Origin: Diphasiastrum complanatum
Lineage: Eukaryota > Streptophyta > Lycopodiopsida > Lycopodiales > Lycopodiaceae
Assembly (NCBI GenBank): GCA_029204225.1
Contig: CM055104.1
Location: forward strand, 47,190,451 to 47,254,450
Reading direction: 5' to 3'
Length of the DNA stretch: 64,000 nt
Below are positions 55,851 through 64,000 of the stretch, piece after piece; position 1 is the first letter of the stretch; each line of letters starts with the position of its first letter. The position numbers were made by a program, and so were the translations under genes. The notes under the pieces are model-generated. The model was not told the origin of the DNA, did not search any database, and worked only from the letters and a program-made list of their open reading frames with translations.

Positions 55851-56767
55851 TGGCCTTCTCCTCGTCTTAGAGGCTTGATCTCAACGGTATTTCTATCGAT
55901 CCTTCAAAAATCAAGGTACTAGTTGAAATGCCTTACCTACAATAGTGAAGGGGAAGTATATGTCTTCCTCGGTCACACAAATTATTATCGCATCTTTATA
56001 ATCGATTATGTCGGCAAGGCACGTCTCGCTTATTTAGTTGTGATAGATCCTCGCTAGACCGAATAACAAATTAAAGCCTTTGAGGAGTTGAAAATAGCCC
56101 TTACCATGGCACCCATACTCCGCTCGCCAAACTACACGAAAGAGTTTCATGTGCATACTGATGCAAGTAAGTATGCCATTGGAGGTTTCTTGCACAACCG
56201 GACAAGTATGGCAAGGATTTCTCAATACGTTTCTTGAGCAGGCAGCTGGTGCCTGCTGAAGTAAACTATACAACCACTGAGCGAGAAGCATTAGCGATGG
56301 TCTATGTTGTACAACAACTAAGACATTATTTACTAGGCCAGAGCTTTGCATTCTACACCGACCATCAAGCCCTATTATATATTGTTGATAAATCCTGTAA
56401 CATGGGACGTATAGCTCGATGGCTATTGATACTAGAGGAATTTAATTTTTGCGTAGTCGTTTGGAAAGGGACCCAACATTTCATGGTGGATCACCTTTCC
56501 CGACTACCTAATGCTGAAAAAGCAACTGCACCAGTCAATGATGATCTTCCTGCTGCATGTTTTTTTCAGTTTGATGCTACACCCTTATGGGCTGAGGAGA
56601 TCACTCAGTTCCTAACAACATGCAGACTCAAAGAAGGCCTGAGTACAATGGCAAAAAGAAAATTTTTGCTTAAAGCAGCGCCCTTTCAGCTCATAGCCGG
56701 ACAACTTTATAAACGAGACATTGACGATATTATCCGACGATGCGCTTATGAATCTAAGTCAGCATGA
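55851..56767 (+). mobile_element. Ty3/gypsy remnant R (RT end, RNase H, integrase start)
   Basis: A broken plus-strand gypsy piece with a few breaks. RT connection wording is near 55870-55950 and 56080. RNase H runs 56130-56520 (FLSRQLVPAEVNYTTTEREA, HYLLGQSFAFYTDHQALLYI, VVVWKGTQHFMVDHLSRLPN). A linker and the integrase zinc-region start (LYKRDIDDIIRRCAYE) follow at 56640-56765. The IDPSKI and DHLSRLPN wording fits Athila/Tat-like plant gypsy. The sequence changes at about 56768. Confidence 0.8.
56234..56767 (+). pseudogene. Gypsy R RNase H and integrase zinc-region start
   Basis: A 177-codon open stretch with the RNase H catalytic-region wording TTTEREALAMVYVVQQLRHY, FYTDHQALLYIVDK, VVVWKGTQHFMVDHLSRLP and the pre-integrase KRDIDDIIRRC. 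A fossil part. Confidence 0.82.
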
Positions 56768-57077
56768 AGGGATGGGTCAGTAGCATAGGCCATATCTAGA
56801 GAGTTGGAGGAGAGGGCTTTTTTTAGGGGGGATTCGAGGAGGGAGGTGGAAGAGCTAACGAGTTTTCCTTGCTGGTGGATGAAGGAACACGAGCAGTCAA
56901 TGATGTATCCCAAGTTCATAAAGGATGTGTAAAGCCCAAGTCTCTTAAGTTGCAAAATAGAAGGACTTTCCATGTTCGACGATGGAGTTTCTCATCACTA
57001 GGATCATTTTGATAGTAATCACTAATGTTAGCCCCGTAATGAGAGCTGGGAGGTGAGATGTCTTCATTGGACGAGCT
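56768..57077. other. No recognised gene
   Basis: A short stretch between the gypsy remnant and the duplicated unit. It has GA-rich and G-rich words (TTTTTTTAGGGGGGATTCGA). A minus frame (56973-56746) has no family match. Confidence 0.35.
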
Positions 57078-58046
57078 TTCCAACCAACGTGTACTTTGTG
57101 ATCTGCCCAAGAGTGGCAGACCGTAACCAGATGGTGCTTTAAGCGAGGCAATAGAGGTTAAGCGCGCAAATTTTTCTTATTAATAACTGGCTAGAAGTCT
57201 ACAAATGGGGGGGGGGGAGAGTAGGTGGCTCCCAAGCAAGAGCACTATGAAAGGCTAAGGCAAGACTTGCAAAAAGGAGACACATAATCAAAGTGAATAG
57301 ATTGATAAACATAAACTTCACCATAAAAGTACTTAGAAGGAAAGAGAAGTCGTTTACTAGTTTTCATAGGATGCACTCTTTAATGTGAGACGAGCAACGA
57401 GAATCAAAGTCATCGACAATGTCTAAAACTTCTCCTAGACTAGAAAGCAAACCGTAAAGGAGACATTTGAGTCTAGCAAGAAAGAAATGGAGCAATAGGT
57501 GGACAGAAAGAAAATAGACTCATCACTCTGTAAACCGAAGTTCTTGCTAACTAAAACGGTATTTATTATTTATTATTTTTGTTTCTATTTCTATTTTTAT
57601 ATTTATAGATTTTAATATTCTAAAAAAAAGTTCAACACCATCCCACATGACAGTTCCACGTCTCCTTCTCTCGAATTGTTGTTTTTTCTCTCCCCTTTTC
57701 TTCTTAAACACTCGCACTCCTTGAATAGTGGGCCACCCGTAAACGACCATTGGCTTTTCTCCTAAACCATCAACCGCCATCCAAATCTTCGGTTGTCATT
57801 CAGATCCACGGGCATACCCACTTTCGACCCAAACCATTGACCTTCGACCCAATCCACCGACCGTAACCCAAATTGTCAGCCGCCCGTCATCGACAGGCTT
57901 ACCCACCATTTTAGACTGCATTAGGACCGCCCATCACCCAGATCGTCAATGAGTGGCAAACCCACTAGATCATCAACCTAGAAAATCATACACCTAGATG
58001 ATTGGCCGTCTAATGCCCGCCGTCAACGACGGGCACTCTTTACTAG

Positions 58047-58048
<2 letters not shown>

Positions 58049-58103
<55 letters not shown>
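58049..58103. repeat. (TA)n microsatellite
   Basis: About 55 bp of TA dinucleotide. It is much shorter (about 14 bp) at the matching place in copy 2 (60238-60252). Confidence 0.95.
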
Positions 58104-58107
<4 letters not shown>

Positions 58108-58321
58108 TTACATATGCTTTTGTGCATGGTGAGGGACCCTCTGCATCCTCTTTCCCTCACCCATGCATACACTTTTTTCAACTAAAAATGATGAGGAGGG
58201 GATGCATGTATGGGGAAAAGCATGCATGGCATTACTCCCCATCCATACATGTAATGGCTCACTCCAAATTTAAATTAAGCACACACACTCATTGAATTGA
58301 TTTGGTGGTGGGCATATCTTT

Positions 58322-58340
58322 CTCTTCTTCTTCTTCTTCT

Positions 58341-58420
<80 letters not shown>
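58322..58420. repeat. (TTC)n(TC)n microsatellite
   Basis: A TTC run (about 24 bp) leads into a TC run of about 75 bp. The matching block in copy 2 is 60471-60535. Confidence 0.95.
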
Positions 58421-58423
<3 letters not shown>

Positions 58424-59754
58424 TTCAAGTTTGCCTTCCTTCGCCGTTTCGTAAAAACCTGAGGTTTTTTTGTAGTTCATTTAAAAGTTGCCTTAAATTG
58501 CATAATATTTTACTTTTGGAAATTATGAGTAATAAATACCTTACAGATTTGTAAGGTATCTTTGCCATTTTTAAAAATATCAAGAAACACCTTACAATGT
58601 TTTAAGATTCACATACTATTTATAATAAGTCGCACGATCAAAATTACTATTTTTGAAAAATGTTATTTCTAAAATTAAAAAAAAAAAACTGTACTGTTTT
58701 ACGCAGGGGAAGGCCCCGGGCGCCTCAAAAGGCAAAAGGCCCCTGCCCTGGGGCCCTCCCCCTTACTTTTATCCTCTCATCTTACTTTTATCTTAAACCC
58801 AATGAATGCCCGATTGTGATCACAAGTATTCCTTTGTGGATGGCGCCTAAGGTGGTGTGACAAGAGGAACAAGGTATGGTCTTGGGATGTACAATAGTGG
58901 AGATGGCAGTAGGCAGAGCTTTCCAACCAATGTGTACTTTGTGATCTGCCCAAGAGTGGCAGACCGCAACCTCAAATGGGGGGGAGTAGGTGGCTCCCAA
59001 GCAAGAGCACTACGAAAGGCTAAGGCAAGACTTGCAAAAAGGAGACACATAATTAAAGTGAATAGATTGATAAACATAAACTTTGCCATCAAAAATACGT
59101 AGAAGGAAAGAGAAGTCGTTTACTAGTTTTCATAGGATGCACGCTTTAATGTGAGGCGAGCAATGAGAATCAAAGTCATCGACAATATCTAAAACTTCTC
59201 CTAGACTAGAAAGCAAACCGTAAAAGAGACATTTGAGTCTAACAGGAAAGATATGGAGCGATAGGTGGATAGAAAGAAAATAGACTCATCATTCTGTAAA
59301 CCGAAGTTCTTGCTAACTAAAACGGTGTTTATTATTTATTATTTTTGTTTCTATCTATATTTTTATATTTATAGATTTTAATATTCTAAAAAAAAGTTCA
59401 ACACCATCCCACGTGACAGTTCCACCTCTCCTCTCGAATTGTTGTTTTCTCCCTCTCGTTTTCTTCTTAAACACTCGCACTCCTTGAATAATGGGCCACC
59501 CGTAAACGACCATCGGCTTTTCTCCTAAACCATCAGCCGCCATCCAAATTTTCGGTTGTCATTCAGATCCACGGGCATACCCACTTTTGACCCAAACCAT
59601 TGACCTTCGACTTAATCCACCGACCGTAACCCAAATTGTCAGCCGCCCATCATCGACAAGCTTACCCACCATTTTAGACTGCATTAGGACCGACCGTAAC
59701 CCAAATTGTCAGCCGCCCGTCATCGACAGGCTTACCCACCATTTTAGACTGCAG

Positions 59755-60150
59755 AAATATCCTTTGAAAATAACTTAGCTGCATCACGATCATAATCAGG
59801 ATCAACAAGTTAAGCTTTTCGACTTTAGATATCGCAGACTTGTCCTCAGTAGTTTTACTGTCTTCTTTTTGTTTGGACTTTCGTTTCTTTCTACGATCTG
59901 TATCATCCGTTTCTTTCTGTGTCTGATGAATCACTGGAATCATATTAGAACTTGAAGAACTTGAACTGGATTTAGATTTAGATTCATCTTCACTATTGTT
60001 GAAGTCATGTTTAGACTTTCGAGTTTGTCTAGTAGAATGTCTTTTACGTGCTAACTTGGAAGTCTCATAATTCTCAACACTCGCTATGACTGCTGATAAA
60101 GAAGTCATATCTCCTTGTTTGCTATATCAATCGACTTTTGGTGGTAAACC
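59755..60150 (-). mobile_element. Ty3/gypsy gag fragment of the J family
   Basis: The minus strand reads RRKKRKSKQKEDSKTTEDKS and AISKVEKL, matching 26090-26175 of gypsy J, followed by DNA matching the stretch near 26930-26980. It is a short broken piece inside unit copy 2, absent from copy 1, so it arrived after the duplication or was lost from the other copy. Confidence 0.8.
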
Positions 60151-60470
60151 TGACTAGATCATCAACCTAGAAAATCATCAACCTAGATCATTGGCCATCC
60201 AATGCCCGCCGTCAACGACGGGCACTCTTCACTAGTCTATATATATATATTTAAACTTACATATGCTTTTGTGCATGGTGAGGGACCCTCTGCATCCTCT
60301 TTCCCTCACCCATGCATACACTTTTTTTAACTAAAAATGATGAGGAGGGGATGCATGTATGGGAAAAAGCATGCATGGCATTACTCCCCATCCATACATG
60401 TAATGGCTCACTCCAAATTTAAATTAACCACACACGCTCATTGAATTGATTTGGTGGTGGGCATATCTTT

Positions 60471-60499
60471 CTCTTCTTCTTCTTCTTCTTCTTCTTCTT

Positions 60500-60535
<36 letters not shown>
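60471..60535. repeat. (TTC)n(TC)n microsatellite, copy 2
   Basis: A TTC run of about 30 bp, then a TC run of about 30 bp, the counterpart of 58322-58420. Confidence 0.93.
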
Positions 60536-60538
<3 letters not shown>

Positions 60539-61051
60539 TTCTTTAGGTTTGCTTTCCTTCACCATTTCGTAAAAACCTGCAAGTTTTTTTTGCAGTTCAT
60601 TTAAAAGTTGCCTTAAATTGCATAATATTTTATTCTTGGAAATTATGAGTAATAAATACCTTACAAATTTGTAAGTTATCTTTTCTATTTTTAAAAATAT
60701 CAAGAAACACCTTACAATGTTTTAAGATTCACATACTATTTATAATAAGTCGCACGATCAAGATTACTATTTTCAAAAAAATGTTATTTCTAAAAATAAA
60801 AATAAAAATTAAAACAAAAAACCTACAGTGTTTTACTCAGGGGAAGGCCCTGGGCGCCTCAAAAGGCGAAAGGCCCCCGCCCTGGGGCCTTCCCCCTTAC
60901 TTTTATCCTCTCATCTTACTTTTATCCTAAACCCAATGAAGGCCCGATTGTGATCACAAGTATTCCTTTGTGGATGGCGCCTGAGGTGGTGCGACAAGAG
61001 GAACAAGGTATGGTCTTGGGATGTACAATAGTGGAGATGGCAGTAGGCAGA

Positions 61052-61560
61052 GCTCCCTGGAACTCGCAGTCTGAACAATCCCGTTGTAGCTCTATATCAC
61101 ATTGGATGCACCGATGATGTGCCAAATTTGCCAGCAGAAGTGCTCCATAGAGATCCACGGGACCGGTGGACCAGTGCGCAACTCTTGAAGCATTCTTTTG
61201 TCACGTAATGCCAAGTCTGAATTTTTTCTTTCTATTTTGTATGCACCTCCAGAGGTGAAATTTGCTTGCACCTCCAAAATTCTGATCAATGATAAAAGCA
61301 TCAAAAATTTTGTCTATAAAGTGGTCCAAAATTCTCATCCTTCATTAAAGTCATCAGCGTTCTGTCATGTTCTGTCATGAATCAATGAAATATAAAAAAA
61401 ATCCAGACTTGTCATTACGCAGGGGAAGGCCCAGCCCTTCAGGCCTTCAGTGCAGGTCGGGCCCTGTGGGCCCTGTCCTCGGGAACCCCCCCCCCCCCCT
61501 CCCCCCCAAAAGCTGTGCTTATCGAAACATCACATGCATTGTTTCTTTCACCCAAAAGTG
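61052..61560. other. No recognised gene; GC-rich tract
   Basis: Unique sequence with a CGCAGGGGAAGGCCC word near 61418 that also occurs in both unit copies (58701, 60836). It is followed by GGGCCCTGTGGGCCC and a C-run at 61484-61507. Possibly an eroded end of a related repeat. Confidence 0.4.
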
Positions 61561-61566
61561 TGCTAG

Positions 61567-61938
61567 ATGAAAACTGGGACAACCAAAATCAGGAAGTCTG
61601 TTCCAATAACATCATTGGAAAAGAGGCCTTCGTTTGGCACACCTATACATGGAAATGGTGAGGCAGATTGGAAAATGGTTTCAGTGCCCATGATTGAGTG
61701 TCCAGAAGGAGAGAGCGGGAGTTGGTGGAGTTGTTCCTCTTTCAGTCCCCGTATTGGGAAATGGATTGTAGTGCACTCACTAAAGAGCTCCTTGCCTTCT
61801 TCTGACCGTGTTCATGTCTTCTCAGATTTTATCACCCAAGCACTACATTTTTCAAAGTCATTTGGATCATCTTCTAAGCAATCTGTTTCTGCCAATGCCA
61901 ATGGACAGAGCTCTGTTTCCTCCATTGATATTTCGTAG
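61567..61938 (+). pseudogene. Host-like reading frame, unidentified (first part)
   Basis: 123 codons beginning MKTGTTKIRKSVPITSLEKR, with SFGTPIHGNGEADWKMVSVP, CSSFSPRIGKWIVVHSLKSS and VHVFSDFITQALHFSKSFGS. Amino-acid usage is that of a real plant protein rather than of a repeat, and no retroelement motif is present. It stops at a TAG at 61936-61938; the same frame then continues open from QQDDTDPASVTK to 62277, which suggests a decayed coding sequence or a retrocopy. I do not recognise the family. Confidence 0.4.
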
Positions 61939-62277
61939 CAGCAAGATGATACAGATCCTGCTTCTGTTACAAAATCCGATCTGTATTTAAGTATTTCTCC
62001 AATGATAGTGGATAGAATTGAGATTCCGAATATGGAAGAATCTTCTACTCTGAAAGAGCAGTATTCATTACTCCTGATTATTCACGATGCAATATTTCTA
62101 CACAATGTCATGTCTTCTCAGGCATGTGAGAGAGGAATGAATCAACCAACACTACAGATCAAAACCCATGTTGCAGACCTTTTGGAAAGAGTATATGGCA
62201 ATGTTTATCCAGCTTCAAATGAAGCCAGTGTATGCGTCTTTGGGTTTTATTCTACCCCTTTTGGTGCTTACAGCTGA
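61939..62277 (+). pseudogene. Host-like reading frame, unidentified (second part)
   Basis: It continues in the frame of 61567-61938. Wording: DLYLSISPMIVDRIEIPNME, LKEQYSLLLIIHDAIFLHNV, MNQPTLQIKTHVADLLERVY and ASNEASVCVFGFYSTPFGAY, ending TGA at 62275-62277. The LLxIHDAIFLHN..MSSQACE helix-like stretch is well formed. No family assigned. No intron signals are obvious within it, so a processed copy is possible. Confidence 0.4.
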
Positions 62278-62560
62278 GCGAAGTAGTCTTTTTGTATCAT
62301 ACGTTGCAATAGCTAGCAGAAGCTGGACTATTAATTGTTCACTGTTTGGATTGGAAGAAGATAAAAGAGGCTATATTTGGAACAGCTGAGCTGAGCTGGT
62401 TGGATCCAAAACGATCTGTAGCAAAGGAATGATGCAACAGAAGGGAGAAAGTGCAGGTTGTCACCATTTGCACTGGAAGCCATGCTGCTCTTAACAATAG
62501 CGCATTGCTCTATCCGGCCTTCAATCTCACTCCTCATGGACGTGTATTGATAATAGTCCT
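62278..62560. other. Possible continuation of the host-like sequence
   Basis: Short frames such as KVQVVTICTGSHAALNNSAL near 62450 look protein-like but are unassigned. No regulatory or repeat signature is seen. Confidence 0.3.
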
Positions 62561-62564
62561 CCCT

Positions 62565-62675
62565 ATAAGGCTTCTTGGTTTCCAATGGGAGGTTCTTGGT
62601 TTCCAATGGGAGGCTCGGAGGCCCGAACCTGAGACCAAAAAAACTTTGGATGTAACCAACTGAGCCAACCCCGTT
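62565..62675 (-). repeat. Inverted tRNA-like (SINE-type) monomer
   Basis: The minus strand reads GGGGTTGGCTCAGTTGGTTA, a CCAAAGTTTTTTTGG stretch and CAGGTTCGGGCC, then CCATTGGAAACCAAGAA twice. It is a diverged, oppositely oriented copy of the 101-bp monomer arrayed at 63267-64000, with partial duplication of its tail. Confidence 0.75.
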
Positions 62676-62707
62676 GATTTTTCCTCCCTATATTTTTCCA
62701 CCCTATA

Positions 62708-62850
62708 ACGGACCTGGATCCTTACCAAATGATCTGCGAGGCAATAAGGACTCCTTACACTCAGGACTAGGGTCATGCTTCCACGGACCTGGATCCCTAC
62801 CAAACGATCTGCGAGGCAATAAGGACTCCTTACACTCACGACTAGGGTCA
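62708..62850. repeat. 75-bp tandem duplication
   Basis: Two copies starting at 62708 and 62783 share ACGGACCTGGATCC, AACGATCTGCGAGGCAATAA and GGACTCCTTACACTCA with very few differences, so the duplication is recent. Confidence 0.88.
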
Positions 62851-63266
62851 GCTGGAAGCATGACGGATCGAAGCAAGTGTGTTAAAGCCATGTAGTCAGG
62901 AAACAGTGCTTCCAATACAAGTCTGAAATGGATAACACTAAACAGCCTGCGTAAAAAGTACAAACATGCGACTATGCGACCAGTAAAACCCACCGTATGT
63001 CATCATCGGCTTGATTAAGTTCTGTGGAAGAAAAGAAACGGCTGCTAGGAGCTTCGTACATGTGGCCAGACCAGACAACATACAAACCTGTGGAGCTAAC
63101 GTCTTTATCTTTAGCTATTCTTTTGATATGGCTGAAAATTTTGTTCTCATGGCTCCAAATGTCAGACCTTTGTTTGCGCATAGGGAAATCCTCGGGAAGC
63201 CTCCATGAAAATTGGCAGAAGGGCTCACACATTATAGCTGGAATGGTCATTTTGCGTGAAATTATG
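62851..63266. other. No recognised gene
   Basis: Unique sequence between the 75-bp duplication and the tRNA-like array. A minus frame (63250-62972) and plus frames overlap without family resemblance. Confidence 0.35.
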
Positions 63267-64000
63267 TCATTATTGCATACACACCCAAAGGGGTTGGCTC
63301 AACTGGTTAGCTTGGCATCCAAAGTTTCTTTGGTCCCAGGTTCGAGCCTTCCCTTGGAAACCAAGAAGCATTATTGCATACACACCCAACGAGGTTGGCT
63401 CAGTTGGTTGGCTTGGCATCCAAAGTTTCTTTGGTCCCAGGTTCGTGCCTCCCCTTGGAAACCAAGAAGCATTATTGCATACACACCCAACGGGGTTGGC
63501 TCAACTGGTTAGCTTGGCATCCAAAGTTTCTTTGGTCCCAGGTTCGAGCCTCCCCTTGGAAACCAAGAAGCATTATTGCATACACACTCAAGGGAGTTGG
63601 CTCAATTGGTTAGCTTGACATCCAAAGTTTCTTTGGTCTCAAGTTCGAGCCTTCCCTTGGAAACCAAGAAGCATTATTGCATACACACCCAACGGGGTTG
63701 GCTCAACTGGTTAGCTTGGCATCCAAAGTTTCTTTGGTCCCAGGTTCGAGCCTCCCCTTGGAAACCAAGAAGCATTATTGCATACACACCCAACGGGGTT
63801 GGCTCAGTTGGTTGGCTTGGCATCCAAAGTTTCTTTAGTCCCAGGTTCGAGCCTCCCCTTGGAAACCAAGAAGCATTATTGCATACACGTCCAACGGGGT
63901 TGGCTCAGTTGGTTAGCTTGACATCCAAAGTTTCTTTGGTCTCAATATATATATGAGACGCTGGCTCAATTGGTTAGCTTGACATTCAAAGTTTCTTTGG
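63267..64000 (+). repeat. Tandem array of 101-bp tRNA-like monomers
   Basis: Seven full monomers with the GGGGTTGGCTC start at 63290, 63391, 63492, 63593, 63694, 63795 and 63896. An eighth begins near 63957 after a TATATATAT-containing variant and runs off the window. Each monomer has a box A-like TGGCTCAACTGG, a CCAAAGTTTCTTTGG hairpin at the anticodon-arm position, and a box B GGTTCGAGCC about 44 bp after box A, then CCCCTTGGAAACCAAGAAGC and an AT-rich joint. This is the layout of a tRNA-derived SINE head turned into a tandem repeat. Monomers differ by only a few percent. Confidence 0.9.

Larger units (their letters stand above)
57078..58917. repeat. 1.84-kb duplicated unit, copy 1
   Basis: It starts GCTTTCCAACCAACGTGTAC and ends ...GCAGTAGGCAGA, where the next copy starts with the same GCTTTCCAACCAA word. 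Interior landmarks: AGTAGGTGGCTCCCAAGCAA, GAGAAGTCGTTTACTAG, TCAACACCATCCCAC, the GCCCGCCGTCAACGACGGGC hairpin at 58017-58036, (TA)n 58049-58103, TTC/TC repeats 58322-58420, GC-rich AGGGGAAGGCCC near 58705. No coding domain. It may be a non-autonomous DNA element duplicated in tandem. Confidence 0.85.
58918..61051. repeat. 1.84-kb duplicated unit, copy 2, with a gypsy fragment inserted
   Basis: It matches copy 1 from GCTTTCCAACCAATGTGTAC to GGCAGTAGGCAGAGCT, differing by a few percent. It is about 290 bp longer because a J-family gypsy gag fragment lies at 59755-60150 and short internal words are repeated beside it (GACCGTAACCCAAATTGTCAG at 59623 and 59692). The hairpin recurs at 60207-60226. 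Confidence 0.85.

Noticed and set aside
57078-61051. Definite Helitron call
   Set aside because: The hairpin and tandem layout are suggestive, but TC...CTRR ends, A/T insertion site and Rep/helicase coding were not seen.
63267-64000. Cluster of functional tRNA genes
   Set aside because: A and B boxes are present, but the acceptor and T stems do not pair well, the anticodon arm is a 6-bp hairpin with a 3-nt loop, and the monomers are identical repeats. SINE-derived repeat is the better reading.

Overview
The window looks like nuclear DNA of a seed plant with a large, repeat-rich genome. This follows from plant-type Ty1/copia elements primed by initiator Met-tRNA, a chromovirus and an Athila/Tat-like Ty3/gypsy element, long GA/GT/CT microsatellites, a tRNA-derived repeat, and intron-split remnants of two plant genes. 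Nothing prokaryotic is present, and I cannot name the species. I see no intact host gene. Almost everything is fossil mobile DNA, much of it nested or abutting.

Layout. 1-11.7 kb: copia remnants in both orientations, tied together by one LTR family (LTR A: 1-745 plus; 4946-5749 minus; 8841-9168 minus fragment) and a second family (LTR B: 10914-11742 minus; 746-1023 fragment). A plus-strand copia with an 838-bp 3' LTR (to 10636) splits an older minus-strand copia. 11.7-14.3 kb: unique sequence, then a GT/GA microsatellite cluster and a decayed 55-bp tandem repeat. 14.3-17.4 kb: the only clear host-gene material, on the minus strand: exons of an S28 Pro-X carboxypeptidase (16547 down to about 15605) running into the last exons of a pterin-4a-carbinolamine dehydratase (about 15625 down to 15351). 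17.4-24.8 kb: three copia remnants; one carries a 756-bp non-autonomous DNA transposon that has inserted into another copy of itself. 24.8-37.8 kb: an Athila/Tat-like gypsy element with unusual extra reading frames, split by a younger minus-strand chromovirus (31065-36663, near-identical LTRs, 5-bp target duplication). 38.1-47.2 kb: an isolated LTR plus primer site, a short LTR element with no recognised pol (39794-42157), a copia inserted into its LTR (42158-46145), and a copia 5' end. 47.4-48.9 kb: a piece of a DNA repeat, a striking 18-20 bp minisatellite, and CT, C and G tracts. 48.9-56.8 kb: a copia, an LTR-like segment, a 3.3-kb C-rich/G-poor stretch and a gypsy RT/RNase H remnant. 57.1-61.05 kb: a tandem duplication of a 1.84-kb unit, one copy holding a gypsy gag fragment. 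61.5-62.3 kb: unidentified host-like reading frames. 63.27 kb to the end: a tandem array of 101-bp tRNA-like monomers with Pol III A and B boxes.

The retroelements are described as fossils only. The best leads are the transposon without target-site duplications, the tRNA-like tandem array, the S28-dehydratase composite, the minisatellite, and the extra frames of the gypsy element. No new functional system is demonstrated.
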